Shown here in pieces: positions 10,526 through 18,623 of a DNA stretch of 41,030 bases. The position numbers and the translations under genes were made by a program. Below the pieces are notes generated by a model. It was not told the DNA's origin. It searched no databases and saw nothing but the letters and a program-made list of their open reading frames with translations. Source of the stretch: Microbacterium sp. (lineage in GTDB: Bacteria > Actinomycetota > Actinomycetes > Actinomycetales > Microbacteriaceae); the NCBI GenBank assembly GCA_031277885.1, contig JAITLM010000012.1, positions 1 to 41,030 on the forward strand. The letters are read 5' to 3'. Each line of letters begins with the position of its first letter. Within the stretch, counting starts at the first letter, position 1.

Positions 10526-11449
10526 TCAGCCTCCCGCCATCGTCCGCGCGATGTCGGCGGCCGAGTCTCCCGCCTTCTTCAGGACGAGCGCCACGAGGGC
10601 GAGCGCCCCGAGCGTCAGCACGAGCATGATCGTCGACACCGCAGCGATCTCCGGACGCAGGCCGCTGCGGAGGGCGCTCAGCACGTAGACCGGCCACGGC
10701 GTGGTGCCGGAGACCTGCACGAACGCGGAGACGATGGTGTTGTCCAGGCCCAGGGTGAACGAGAGCAGGAAGCCCGCGAGCACGGCCGGCATCGCGAGCG
10801 GCAGCGTGACCTTGAAGAACGTCGTGAGCGGCTTCGCGTAGAGGTCGGCCGAGGCCTCCTCGAGCTTCGCGTCGAGCCCGACCAGGCGCGCCCTCACGAT
10901 GTACGACACGATCGCGATCGAGAACAGCGATTGCCCGATCACGAGGCGCACGGTGCCGTCGTTGAAGATCGACAGCCCCAGATCCTGGCCGAGGAAGACC
11001 ACCCACGGCAGCAGCGCGACGGCGTCCACGATCTCGGGCGTGACCGAGATCAGCAGCAGCAGGCCGAGGAACCACGGCACCCACTTGCCGGGCGTGCGCG
11101 CCATCGCGATGCCGGCGAGCGTTCCGAGCGCCGTCGCGAGCACCGCGGCGATGAGGCCGGTGCGCAGCGAGACCAGCACCGCGTCGCGCACGGCGGGCTT
11201 GGTGACGATCGCCGCGAACGAGTCGAAGCCGAAGTGGTCCCAGGAGATCAGCAGCCGGCCGACGTTGAACGAGTACACGATCACGACCGCGATCGGCAGG
11301 AACAGGAAGACGAACACGAGCGTCGCCCACAGCGGCAGGAGCCAACGGCTGACGTTGCGCGGCGCCTTCGCACGGCGACCGGATCCCGCCCGGGTCGTGG
11401 ACGGTGACGGATCCGCCTGCTCGGCGGGTCGTTCTGCGACGACGGTCAT
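10526..11449 (-). CDS. potC: Polyamine-type ABC transporter permease, PotC family
   Basis: A 307-aa membrane protein with a charged N-terminal tail followed by six predicted helices and the inner-membrane-component EAA loop (LEEASADLYAKPLTTFFKVTLP). Family features match the second permease of spermidine/putrescine importers. The ATG at 11449 overlaps the potB stop by four bases (ATGA), so the two are translationally coupled. It acts in the cytoplasmic membrane with the PotB homologue. The substrate class is inferred from family and the binding protein; related opine or other cationic compounds are possible. Confidence 0.87.
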   Translation of the reverse strand: MTVVAERPAEQADPSPSTTRAGSGRRAKAPRNVSRWLLPLWATLVFVFLFLPIAVVIVYSFNVGRLLISWDHFGFDSFAAIVTKPAVRDAVLVSLRTGLIAAVLATALGTLAGIAMARTPGKWVPWFLGLLLLISVTPEIVDAVALLPWVVFLGQDLGLSIFNDGTVRLVIGQSLFSIAIVSYIVRARLVGLDAKLEEASADLYAKPLTTFFKVTLPLAMPAVLAGFLLSFTLGLDNTIVSAFVQVSGTTPWPVYVLSALRSGLRPEIAAVSTIMLVLTLGALALVALVLKKAGDSAADIARTMAGG

Positions 11450-12336
11450 CGTGCCTCCTCGAGCGTGAGCCGGTAACTGCGGCGGATCGGGATCGTGACG
11501 AGCCAGCCGATCGCGGCCGCGATGGCGATCGACAGCCCGATGGTGAGGATCAGCAGCACCGCCATCGCGGATCCCAGCGCCCAGTTCTGCGCGGTCTGGA
11601 ACTGGCTGGCCACGATCTGCCCGACCATGTTGCCCTTGGCGCCGCCGAGCACGGTCGCCGTGATGTAGTCGCCCATGAGCGGGATGTAGACGAGCAGCAC
11701 GCCCGCGATGATTCCGGGCTGCGCGAGCGGGATCGTCACCCGGAAGAAGGTCCTCCAGCTGCCCGCGCCCAGGTCCTTGCTCGCCTCCCGCAGCGGGCCG
11801 CTCACGCGGTCGAACGCCACGAAGAGGGGCAGGATCATGAGCGGAAGGTAGTTGTAGACGACACCGAGCAGCACCGCGCCGCGGGTGTTCAGGATCCCGA
11901 GCGGACCGGGGATGACGCCGAGGAACTGCAGCGCGTGCGACAGCCAGCCCTCGGGGGCGAGGATGATCTGCCAGCCGATCGTGCGCACCAGGAAGTTGGT
12001 CCAGAACGGCACCATGACGAGCGCGAGGAACATCCCGCGCCGGCTCGGCGCGCACTTCACGGCGATCCAGTAGGCCACCGGCGCCCCGATCACGAGGCAC
12101 AGCACGGTGCCGGCGATCCCCACCCACAGCGTGTTCTGGAACGTGGCGAAGAACGTCGGAGAGAGCGCCTCGACGTAGCGGTCGAAGGACAGCTTGTCGT
12201 TCGCATTGGTCGCGAAGATGCTCGGCTTGTACCCGAAGCTGTACCAGACGACGACCCCGATCGGGACGACGAAGAAGATGAGCAGCCAGACCCAGGCGGG
12301 CAGCGCGAGGCCGAAGCGGATCCTGAGCCTACGCAC
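11446..12336 (-). CDS. potB: Polyamine-type ABC transporter permease, PotB family
   Basis: A 296-aa integral membrane protein with six helices and the EAA coupling motif (LREASKDLGAGSWRTFFRVTIP) that contacts the ATPase. Typical PotB/PotH length and start. The ATG at 12336 lies 8 bases inside the end of the binding-protein gene, and the stop overlaps potC. Operon order on the minus strand is ATPase, binding protein, PotB, PotC with no gap, so all four are expected in one mRNA. Confidence 0.88.
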   Translation of the reverse strand: MRRLRIRFGLALPAWVWLLIFFVVPIGVVVWYSFGYKPSIFATNANDKLSFDRYVEALSPTFFATFQNTLWVGIAGTVLCLVIGAPVAYWIAVKCAPSRRGMFLALVMVPFWTNFLVRTIGWQIILAPEGWLSHALQFLGVIPGPLGILNTRGAVLLGVVYNYLPLMILPLFVAFDRVSGPLREASKDLGAGSWRTFFRVTIPLAQPGIIAGVLLVYIPLMGDYITATVLGGAKGNMVGQIVASQFQTAQNWALGSAMAVLLILTIGLSIAIAAAIGWLVTIPIRRSYRLTLEEAR

Positions 12337-13522
12337 CGGCGGCCGCCTTCGTCGCGTTCCAGATCGACACGATCCGCTCCTGCGCGCTCGTGAACTTCTG
12401 CTCGTGCATGGTCTTCACCTGCGCGTCGTCGAAGTACACCATGTCCAGACGCTCCAATCCGGCCTCGTCGGCCTTCTGCTGGGTGCCCTGCACGCCCGTG
12501 TCGTAGCCGATGTAGTCGACCTGGGCGAGCTGCACGTCCGGCGAGATGATGTAGTCGATGAAGGCGTGCGCGGCCTCGGGGTGCGGCGCCCCCTTCGCGA
12601 TCGCCCAGTTGTCCATCCACAGCTCTGTGGCGGGGGCGCCGAGCACCCACTGCCAGCGCTCCGGATCCTTCGACGCCGCCATGCCGGTGCGGGCGTCGCC
12701 GCTGTAGGACTGCACGAGCGCGGCGGACGCCTGCGGGATGATCTGCCCGCCGGGCGCCGAATCGAAGGTGGTGATGTGCGGGGCGAGCTGCTTCGTGAGG
12801 AAGCTCTCGCAGGCGTCGAGGTGCTTCTTCTCGGTGGTGTTCCAGTCGATGCCCTGCGACCAGAAGTAGATGCCGCACAGCGGCGCCGGGTCGTCGAGGA
12901 CCGCCGTCTTCCCGGACGCCTCCTTCTGGGCGGCGTCGATGAAGTCGGCCCAGCTGGTCAGCTCCCGCGAGATGACCTTCTTGTCGTAGACGAAGCCGGT
13001 CGTCCCCCAGGCCTTGCAGATCGAGTACTCGTTCTTCGGGTCGAAGGACCGGTGGATGAAGTTCGGGTTCATCGTCGCGAAGTTCGGGATGAGATCGAGG
13101 TTGATCTTCTCCAGCAGGCCGTTCTCGGCCATCGGCAGGATGAACAGGCCGCTCGGCACGACGATGTCATAGCCCGAGGTCCCCCGTGCCGCCACGAGCT
13201 TGGCGATGAGCTCCTCGTTCGAGTTGAACGCGTCGACGACGACCTTCGGCCCCGACTTCTTGGTGAAGGCGCTGAGGATCTTGGGATCGTCGTAGTCGCT
13301 CCAGGTGTAGATCGAGAGCCTGTCCTCGAGCGGTCCGCCATGCGCGTCGGACGCTGCCGAGGCCTGCTGCGGTGCGCACGCGGTGAACAGCACAGCGCCG
13401 GATGCGGCGAGCGCCGTGGCGAGGAAGCCGCGCCGAGTGAGCTCCGAGCGGATCTTGCGCGCGGATGCGCCGTTCGCGAGCACGCGGACCGGAGGCGCCT
13501 CGAGGGGGCCCCGAGGCGCCAT
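12329..13522 (-). CDS. potD: Polyamine-type substrate-binding lipoprotein, PotD family
   Basis: A 397-aa extracellular solute-binding protein. The N-terminus carries a twin-arginine signal (LTRRGFLA, R30-R31), a hydrophobic stretch and a lipobox ending at C49 (LFTAC), so it is exported, probably by Tat, and anchored as a lipoprotein. The mature part begins with the PotD/PotF-like SIYTWSDYDDP. The start at 13522 shares one base with the stop of the ATPase gene (TGATG). The frame is open upstream through potA but that translation is not real. Spermidine/putrescine-like substrate is a family inference. Confidence 0.88.
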   Translation of the reverse strand: MAPRGPLEAPPVRVLANGASARKIRSELTRRGFLATALAASGAVLFTACAPQQASAASDAHGGPLEDRLSIYTWSDYDDPKILSAFTKKSGPKVVVDAFNSNEELIAKLVAARGTSGYDIVVPSGLFILPMAENGLLEKINLDLIPNFATMNPNFIHRSFDPKNEYSICKAWGTTGFVYDKKVISRELTSWADFIDAAQKEASGKTAVLDDPAPLCGIYFWSQGIDWNTTEKKHLDACESFLTKQLAPHITTFDSAPGGQIIPQASAALVQSYSGDARTGMAASKDPERWQWVLGAPATELWMDNWAIAKGAPHPEAAHAFIDYIISPDVQLAQVDYIGYDTGVQGTQQKADEAGLERLDMVYFDDAQVKTMHEQKFTSAQERIVSIWNATKAAAGA

Positions 13523-14682
13523 CAGGCCGCTTCCTTGGGAAGCGCGATCACGTGCGTGGCCGTCTCGGGGATGCCGTCGCCGGCGAAGATGCGCACGTCG
13601 GAGGGGCTCCACGTGCAGCGCAGGGCGTCGCCGACCGCGACAGCCGGTGCGCCCGGCGCGGGGATCCGCACGAGGAACGCCTGTTCGCGCCCCACCTCGA
13701 CCGCGACCTGCAGCGTCTCGCCGAGATGCGAGACGCCGAGCACGGTGCCGTCGATCCCCGGTCCGTCCGCGGTGCCTGCCGGGGCGAGCCGGACGAACTC
13801 GGGCCTGATGGCCGCGACGACCGCGGATCCGGGAGCGGTCTGCTCGCCGCCCCAGCGCCCGTGCACGGTCCCCGCGTAGGTGTCGACCGCGTCGCCGCCG
13901 AGCGCCGTGCCGTGCAGGAAGTTCTGCTGGCCGATGAACGACGCGACATAGGCCGAGGCGGGCTCGGCGTAGATGTCGGCCGGCGCGGCGAGCTGCTCGA
14001 TCCGGCCCGCGCGCATGACCGCGATCCGGTCGCTCATCGACAGCGCCTCGGCCTGATCGTGCGTCACGAACACGAAGGTCGTCCCGAGCCGCGCCTGCAG
14101 CAGCTTCAGCTCGAGCTGCATCTCCTCGCGCAGCTGCCGGTCCAGGGCCGCCAGGGGCTCGTCCAGCAGCAGCACCGAGGGGCGGTTGATCAGGGCGCGG
14201 GACAGCGCGATGCGCTGCTGCTGGCCGCCGCTCAGCTGGGTGGGCTTGCGATCCGCGAAGCGGCGCAGCTGCACCATGTCGAGAGCCTCCGCCACGCGCT
14301 CGCGCTGCTCGGCCTTGGGCACCTTGCGCTGCTGCAGGCCGTAGGCGACGTTCTCGGCGACCGTCATGTGCGGGAACAGCGCGTACGCCTGGAAGACCGT
14401 GTTGACCTCGCGCTTGTGCGGCGGGAGCCCCAGCACGCTCCGGCCGCTCAGCCGGATGTCTCCCTCGTCGGGGTGCTCGAAGCCCGCGATCATGCGCAGC
14501 GTCGTGGTCTTGCCGCATCCGGAGGGGCCGAGGAGGGAGAGGAACTCCCCCGGCCGGATCGACAACGACAGGCGGTCGACGGCGGTCGCCTCACCGTAGA
14601 ACTTGGTGACGCCAGAGATCTCGACACCGCTGGTCGGCGCGTCGATCGTGCTCTGAGCAGGTACGGACATTGGACCGCTCAT
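13522..14682 (-). CDS. potA: Polyamine-type ABC transporter ATPase, PotA family
   Basis: A 386-aa ATPase with Walker A ([10 protein letters not shown]), Q-loop, signature LSGGQQQR, Walker B (VLLLDEP) and switch His in [10 protein letters not shown], followed by a C-terminal TOBE/OB-type regulatory domain. Two upstream in-frame ATGs exist; the one at 14682 is chosen because GGAGG lies 4 bases before it. It powers import with the PotB and PotC homologues. First gene of the pot operon. About 160 bases upstream separate it from the csoR-like gene. Confidence 0.9.
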   Translation of the reverse strand: MSGPMSVPAQSTIDAPTSGVEISGVTKFYGEATAVDRLSLSIRPGEFLSLLGPSGCGKTTTLRMIAGFEHPDEGDIRLSGRSVLGLPPHKREVNTVFQAYALFPHMTVAENVAYGLQQRKVPKAEQRERVAEALDMVQLRRFADRKPTQLSGGQQQRIALSRALINRPSVLLLDEPLAALDRQLREEMQLELKLLQARLGTTFVFVTHDQAEALSMSDRIAVMRAGRIEQLAAPADIYAEPASAYVASFIGQQNFLHGTALGGDAVDTYAGTVHGRWGGEQTAPGSAVVAAIRPEFVRLAPAGTADGPGIDGTVLGVSHLGETLQVAVEVGREQAFLVRIPAPGAPAVAVGDALRCTWSPSDVRIFAGDGIPETATHVIALPKEAA

Positions 14683-14786
14683 GAAACCTCCACAGTGAGT
14701 TCTTCGCTGCGGAGATTCTGACACAGGATCCGACCTCAGTACAGAGGAAAGCGTAGTTTCATCGGATTCCTACGACGATATTCGTT

Positions 14787-14807
14787 GTTGAGCGCTTGAT
14801 TCTCAAC
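14787..14807. promoter_or_regulatory. Inverted repeat GTTGAG-N9-CTCAAC upstream of potA
   Basis: Perfect 6-bp arms around nine bases, in the AT-richer 157-bp gap (14683-14839) between potA and the csoR-like gene. It could be an operator for the pot operon or a weak terminator for csoR. A -10-like CAGAAT lies closer to potA on the minus strand. Nothing else is recognised in this gap. Confidence 0.3.
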
Positions 14808-14839
14808 GGATCTGAACGCTCTCAGATCCGCGTCGACGG

Positions 14840-15112
14840 CTACTTCCCCTGGAAGTCGAACGCCTTCAGCAGCTCCTCGATGGCCTGCTCGCGGGGCTCT
14901 CCGCCCTCGTCGAACATGTGCGCCACGTGCGTGCGCAGGTGGTTCTCCAACAGCAGCTTGTTGAGGGATTCGAGGGAGCGCTGGATGGCGCGGGACTGCG
15001 TGATGATGTCCATGCAGTAGTCCTCGTTCTCGATCATCTTCGCGACCCCGCGGAGCTGTCCCTCGAGGATGCTGGTGCGGTGCAGGGCGCGCTTCTTGAT
15101 GTCTTCGATCAC
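14840..15112 (-). CDS. CsoR/RcnR-family metal-sensitive repressor
   Basis: A 90-aa all-helical DUF156 repressor. The GTG at 15112 is chosen because TACTCT lies 7 bases upstream and the family N-terminus (IEDIKKRALHRTSILEGQLRG) starts there. The metal-binding fingerprint reads C33, H58, H62: the first two match CsoR but the third position, normally Cys in copper sensors, is His. This points to a sensor of a different metal (nickel or cobalt-like) or a divergent function. It is divergent from the DUF445 gene, with an inverted repeat GCCCCA-N5-TGGGGC between them. No metal-efflux gene is adjacent. Confidence 0.85.
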   Translation of the reverse strand: MIEDIKKRALHRTSILEGQLRGVAKMIENEDYCMDIITQSRAIQRSLESLNKLLLENHLRTHVAHMFDEGGEPREQAIEELLKAFDFQGK

Positions 15113-15119
15113 GAGGTAG

Positions 15120-15125
15120 AGAGTA
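15120..15125 (-). promoter_or_regulatory. -10 box TACTCT, leaderless start of csoR-like gene
   Basis: On the minus strand TACTCT (15125-15120) is followed by 7 bases and GTG at 15112. The place of the -35 element (about 15143-15148) coincides with one arm of the inverted repeat at 15132-15148. Confidence 0.5.
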
Positions 15126-15131
15126 CCGCCC

Positions 15132-15148
15132 GCCCCACGGGATGGGGC
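15132..15148. promoter_or_regulatory. Inverted repeat GCCCCA-N5-TGGGGC, candidate CsoR operator
   Basis: Perfect 6-bp GC arms between the divergent csoR-like and DUF445 starts, 53 bases apart. CsoR-type repressors bind GC-rich inverted repeats of this style, so autoregulation and control of the DUF445 gene is a reasonable inference. Confidence 0.45.
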
Positions 15149-15165
15149 TCTGCAAGGATGGGCGC

Positions 15166-16440
15166 ATGGCTCGCGCCCGTGAAGCACTGCTGTCCCCCGC
15201 GGATCTGGAACGCCTGCGCGCGCTCCGGCGGATGAAGGCCGTCGCCCTCGCGGCTCTGGGGGTCATGGCCGTCGCGTTCGTGGTCGCGTTCTGGCTGCAG
15301 GCCCGCTACCCGTGGCTCGAGTACGTGCGCGCTGCCGCGGAAGGCGGCATGGTCGGCGCCCTCGCCGACTGGTTCGCCGTGACGGCCCTGTTCCGCCGTC
15401 CGCTCGGCCTGCCGATCCCGCACACCGCGATCATCCCCAACCGCAAGGACGAGATCGGACGCACGCTCGGCGAGTTCGTCGAGACGAACTTCCTCTCCGC
15501 CGAGGTCGTGCGCACCAAGCTGTCCGAGACCTCGATCGCCGCACGGCTCGGATCCTGGCTGCGCGCACCGGCACACGCGGAGCGGGTCGCGAGCGAGGGA
15601 TCCACGATCGCCGCCGCCGTGCTGCGCGCCCTGAGCGACGAGGACGTGCAGGGCGTCATCGCGGAGCTCGCGCGCGAGCACCTCGTCGAACCGGAGTGGG
15701 GCACCCCGGCCGGCACGTGGCTGCAGCGCATCGTGGAGGCCGACGCGCATCGTGGCGCGGTGGACCTCGCCGTCGACAGCATCGCGACCTGGCTCGACGG
15801 CAATGCCGCCGCCTTCCAGGGACTGCTGTCGCGCCGGCTGCCCGGGTGGGTGCCCCGGCTCGCACACCGTTTCGTGGATGAGGCCGCCTACAACGAGGCG
15901 GTGCGGTTCGTGCGGGCCGTGCAGGCGGATCCCCGGCACCCGGCGCGTCTCGCGCTGGACGGCTACCTGGCACGGCTCGCGGCCAACCTCCAGCACGACC
16001 CCGGCACACGGGCGCGCCTGGAGAACGCGAAGGCGGCCCTGTTCGACAGCCCCCGCGTCGGCGCGCTGGCCGCCGAGGCGTGGAACGCGGCCAAGACCGG
16101 CCTGCTGGCGTCGCTCGCGGATCCGGAGAGCGGCCTGCGGCGCCGCGCCGCGGTCGCGATCGGCGAGCTCGGGGACCGCCTGGCGACGGAGGATCCGCTG
16201 CAGCAGCGGGTGGACGGATGGGTCACCGACGCCGCCGTGTTCCTCGTCGACCGCTACCGGCACGACATCGCCTCGATCATCACCGACACCGTCGAGCGCT
16301 GGGATCCTGCCGAGACCACCGAGAAGATCGAGCTCATGGTCGGCCGCGACCTGCAGTACATCCGCCTGAACGGCACGGTCGTCGGAGCGCTCGCGGGCCT
16401 CGCGATCTTCGCCCTCGCTCATGCCGTGATCCCTGTGTAG
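15166..16440 (+). CDS. DUF445 family membrane protein
   Basis: A 424-aa protein matching the DUF445 family: a hydrophobic helix near residues 31-50, the conserved stretch AAEGGMVGALADWFAVTALFRRPLGLPIPHTAIIPNRKDEI split over about residues 58-98, a long helical cytoplasmic-type middle region, and a final membrane segment at the C-terminus (VVGALAGLAIFALAHAVIPV). Function unknown in the family. ATG at 15166 chosen because AAGGA lies 7 bases before it. The gene is divergent from the CsoR-like repressor and may be under its control. Confidence 0.85.
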   Translation: MARAREALLSPADLERLRALRRMKAVALAALGVMAVAFVVAFWLQARYPWLEYVRAAAEGGMVGALADWFAVTALFRRPLGLPIPHTAIIPNRKDEIGRTLGEFVETNFLSAEVVRTKLSETSIAARLGSWLRAPAHAERVASEGSTIAAAVLRALSDEDVQGVIAELAREHLVEPEWGTPAGTWLQRIVEADAHRGAVDLAVDSIATWLDGNAAAFQGLLSRRLPGWVPRLAHRFVDEAAYNEAVRFVRAVQADPRHPARLALDGYLARLAANLQHDPGTRARLENAKAALFDSPRVGALAAEAWNAAKTGLLASLADPESGLRRRAAVAIGELGDRLATEDPLQQRVDGWVTDAAVFLVDRYRHDIASIITDTVERWDPAETTEKIELMVGRDLQYIRLNGTVVGALAGLAIFALAHAVIPV

Positions 16441-16481
16441 GCCCTGGGCCTCGGGGCTCGTGGGCTGCGGGGCTCGTGTTC

Positions 16482-16566
16482 GCGACGATCTGCACACGAT
16501 GACACGATCAGCACGCGGATCCCGCGGATCCGTGTGCTGATCGTCGCAGGGTGTGCTGATCGTCGC
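16482..16566. repeat. Palindromic unit 1 (85 bp), left of DUF559 gene
   Basis: Left arm 16482-16522 and right arm 16526-16566 pair at about 35 of 41 positions around a CGC loop. Each arm holds two boxes of the type CGATCnGCAC(A/G) with starts 19 bases apart, so the unit reads box, box, loop, box', box'. It is related to the units at 17484-17568 and 26895-26981. It occupies most of the intergenic space before the DUF559 gene. No target-site duplication is visible. Confidence 0.85.
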
Positions 16567-16576
16567 AGCCGCGGAT

Positions 16577-16592
16577 CGTCCTGCACAGGACG
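16577..16592. promoter_or_regulatory. Palindrome CGTCCTG-CA-CAGGACG upstream of DUF559 gene
   Basis: Perfect 7-bp arms around CA, between palindromic unit 1 and the DUF559 start at 16666. AbiEi-type winged-helix proteins bind inverted repeats to repress their own genes, so this is a candidate autoregulatory site. That role is inference. Confidence 0.4.
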
Positions 16593-16665
16593 GGGCGGAG
16601 GCCTGTTCGACACGGATCCCGGGATCACCGCCCCACGACGCCTCGAGGCCCGTCACGCTGTCGGC

Positions 16666-17487
16666 ATGCTCTCCCTGATCGACACCATCCGACGGCGCGG
16701 CGGGATCGCGCGCGGCGCGGACCTGCAGCGGCTCGGCTTCACGCGCTCGGCGATCGCCCGCGCCGTGCATCGCGGTGCCGTCGATCGCCTGCGCGACGGC
16801 GTGTTCGCGGTAGGCCCGGTCGATGCCGAGGTGCGCGCGGCCGTCGCGCACGGCGGCGCGCTCACCTGCGCCAGCGTGCTGAAGGCGCGAGGGGTCTGGG
16901 TGCTGCCCGAGGTCAGGGGTCCGCATGTCTGGCTCGGTGCGGGGCGGCATGGTCTGACGCATCCGCACTGCGCCTGCATCCCGCACTACCACCGGGGCAC
17001 GCCGCCGCTCGGGCAGACCGACGTCGGGACGGCCCTGCTGCATCTGCGGCTCTGCGCGGGGGACGAGGCCTTCTTCGCCGCGTACGAGTCGGCCTGGCGG
17101 AAGGGGCTCCTGCCGCCTGCGGCGCGCCGCCGGATCCGCGAAGCCCTGCCGGCCTCCGCGGGCCGGCTCGTCGACTTCGCCCGGGGCGACGCGGACAGCG
17201 GGCTGGAATCACTGCTGCGGCTGAGGTTGCACGCGATCGGGCTGCAGCTCGAGTGCCAGGTGCGCATCGACGGAGTGGGCACGGTCGACTTCGCCATCGG
17301 TCGGCTCATCATCGAGGTCGACGGCAAGGAGAACCACGCGGGTCCGACCAAGCGGCACAAGGACCTGGTGCGGGATGCCGCCGCCGCGCGCCTCGGCTAC
17401 CGCACCCTTCGATTCGACTATGCGCAGGTGGTGCACGACTGGCCGTCTGTGCAGGCGGCCATCCTCGCCGCGATCAGCGGGCTGTGA
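16666..17487 (+). CDS. AbiEi-like N-terminal domain fused to DUF559 nuclease-like domain
   Basis: A 273-aa protein. Residues 1-50 resemble the AbiEi antitoxin winged helix (RGGIARGADLQRLGFTRSAI). The last 95 residues are a DUF559/Vsr-like endonuclease fold with candidate PD-(D/E)xK residues E181, D208, E217, D219 and K221 (LESLLRLR, TVDFAI, IIEVDGK). The ATG at 16666 is preferred over an upstream in-frame start at 16534 because family proteins begin here; upstream translation runs through the palindromic unit. Proteins of this design are frequent and multicopy in Microbacteriaceae and their role is unknown. No toxin partner is adjacent. The gene is bracketed by two copies of an 85-bp palindrome, the second overlapping its stop codon. 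Confidence 0.8.
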   Translation: MLSLIDTIRRRGGIARGADLQRLGFTRSAIARAVHRGAVDRLRDGVFAVGPVDAEVRAAVAHGGALTCASVLKARGVWVLPEVRGPHVWLGAGRHGLTHPHCACIPHYHRGTPPLGQTDVGTALLHLRLCAGDEAFFAAYESAWRKGLLPPAARRRIREALPASAGRLVDFARGDADSGLESLLRLRLHAIGLQLECQVRIDGVGTVDFAIGRLIIEVDGKENHAGPTKRHKDLVRDAAAARLGYRTLRFDYAQVVHDWPSVQAAILAAISGL

Positions 17488-17568
17488 CGATGCGCACACG
17501 ACAGGACGAAGGGCACGCGGATCCTGCCATTCCCTGTGCAGATCGTCACCGGATGTGCAGATCGTCGC
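17484..17568. repeat. Palindromic unit 2 (85 bp), overlaps stop of DUF559 gene
   Basis: Same length and box order as unit 1. The right arm has two clean boxes (TGTGCAGATCGTCACC and TGTGCAGATCGTCGC). The left arm is degenerate but recognisable (GTGACGATGCGCACA, GGACGAAGGGCAC) and begins 4 bases before the end of the DUF559 gene, so it supplies the TGA stop. Confidence 0.8.
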
Positions 17569-17607
17569 GCCCGCGAGCCGCGCCCAGCCGCGCCGGACCG
17601 GGGCGCA

Positions 17608-17627
17608 CTGTCTCGCGTACCAGACAA
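17608..17627. promoter_or_regulatory. Degenerate HutR-type operator upstream of hutG
   Basis: The 20 bases CTGTCTCGCGTACCAGACAA match the palindrome in front of hutH (31694-31713) at 15 positions, including both outer arms TGTCT and AGACA(A). Lying 87 bases before the hutG start, it suggests the detached hutG belongs to the same regulon. Confidence 0.6.
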
Positions 17628-17713
17628 TGCCCGCGTTGTGATCCCGACGCGAGGGCGGCGCCGTGGCACGCTGTTCAACGGATGCCGACCGCGCCTCCGG
17701 GAAGGGACTCCTC

Positions 17714-18616
17714 ATGGCACTCTCGCACGATCCCCTCTGGCCCCGTGGCGGCGACTGGCCCGCCTTCGGCACGCCCGCCGACGCGGTCCTGCTCGGCGTG
17801 CCGACCTGGCGCACCTCGCTGTCCCCCACCGGCGCGCACGCGACCCCGGCGGCGATCCGCGACGCCCTGCGCCGCTACAGCCCCACCCTGATGGGTCCGC
17901 CCGCGGTCGACCTGAACCAGGCGCTGCGCATCGCCGATGCGGGCGACGTGCACGAGCCCGACGGCGAGGAGGGCGTCGCCCGCGCGATCGCCCGCGTGTC
18001 GGAGATCGCGGCGGCGTCCCGGCTCGTGATCGCGCTCGGTGGCGACAACTCGCTCACCTACCCCGTCGCGCTCGGAGCGGGCGCGGACGGGCTCATCACG
18101 ATCGACGCGCACTTCGACCTGCGCGACGGGGTCTCGAACGGCTCTCCGGTGCGCCGGCTCGTCGAGGACGCCCCTGCGGGATCCGCGATCGATCCCCGCC
18201 GGATCGTGCAGATCGGCATCGCGGACTTCGCGAACTCCGCCGCCTACGCGCAGCGCGCAGCGGACTGGGGCATCCGCGTCATCACCCTCGACGAGGTGCG
18301 CCGTCGCGGCATCGACGACGTGGTCGCCGAGGCGGTCGAGATCGCCGGCTCCGGGGATGCATCCCGGGTGCACCTCGACATCGACGTGGACGCGTGCGAC
18401 CGCGCCGCGACCCCCGGATGCCCGGCGAGCGTGCCCGGCGGATTCGCGGCGTGGGAGCTGCGCGCGCTCGTGCGAGGCATCGCCGGAGACCGCCGCGTGG
18501 TCAGCGCCGACATCGCCGAGGTGGATGCCACCGCCGACGACGAGGACGCCCGCACCGTGCGCCTCGCCGCGCTCTGCGTGCTGGAGCTGCTCGCCGCTCT
18601 CGCAGGCCGGGGCTGA
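17714..18616 (+). CDS. hutG: Formimidoylglutamase, arginase/ureohydrolase family
   Basis: A 300-aa ureohydrolase. It would hydrolyse N-formimidoyl-glutamate to glutamate and formamide, the last step of the hut route. Metal motifs are GGDNS (109-113), DAHFD (131-135) and DIDVDACD (222-229). The first motif has Asn112 where most of the family has a metal-ligand His. The start at 17714 is chosen because GAAGGGA lies just upstream; the frame is open further back without family similarity. Assignment as HutG rather than agmatinase or arginase rests on the HutR-type operator upstream and on hutHUI lacking a hutG of their own. Followed after 7 bases by the YrdB-like gene. Confidence 0.8.
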   Translation: MALSHDPLWPRGGDWPAFGTPADAVLLGVPTWRTSLSPTGAHATPAAIRDALRRYSPTLMGPPAVDLNQALRIADAGDVHEPDGEEGVARAIARVSEIAAASRLVIALGGDNSLTYPVALGAGADGLITIDAHFDLRDGVSNGSPVRRLVEDAPAGSAIDPRRIVQIGIADFANSAAYAQRAADWGIRVITLDEVRRRGIDDVVAEAVEIAGSGDASRVHLDIDVDACDRAATPGCPASVPGGFAAWELRALVRGIAGDRRVVSADIAEVDATADDEDARTVRLAALCVLELLAALAGRG

Positions 18617-18623
18617 TCCGCCG

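Noticed and set aside
9570..11345. Long open frame joining the sigma factor to sequence within potC
   Set aside because: The N-terminal half is an Arg/Ala-rich shadow of potC; the sigma factor starts at GTG 10502 with its own -10 box.
15142..15165. Upstream ATG at 15142 as the DUF445 start
   Set aside because: The ATG at 15166 has AAGGA at the right distance and the upstream codons overlap the candidate CsoR operator.
16482..16566. CRISPR array
   Set aside because: Repeats are inverted pairs within one hairpin unit, not regularly spaced direct repeats with unique spacers, and no cas genes are present.
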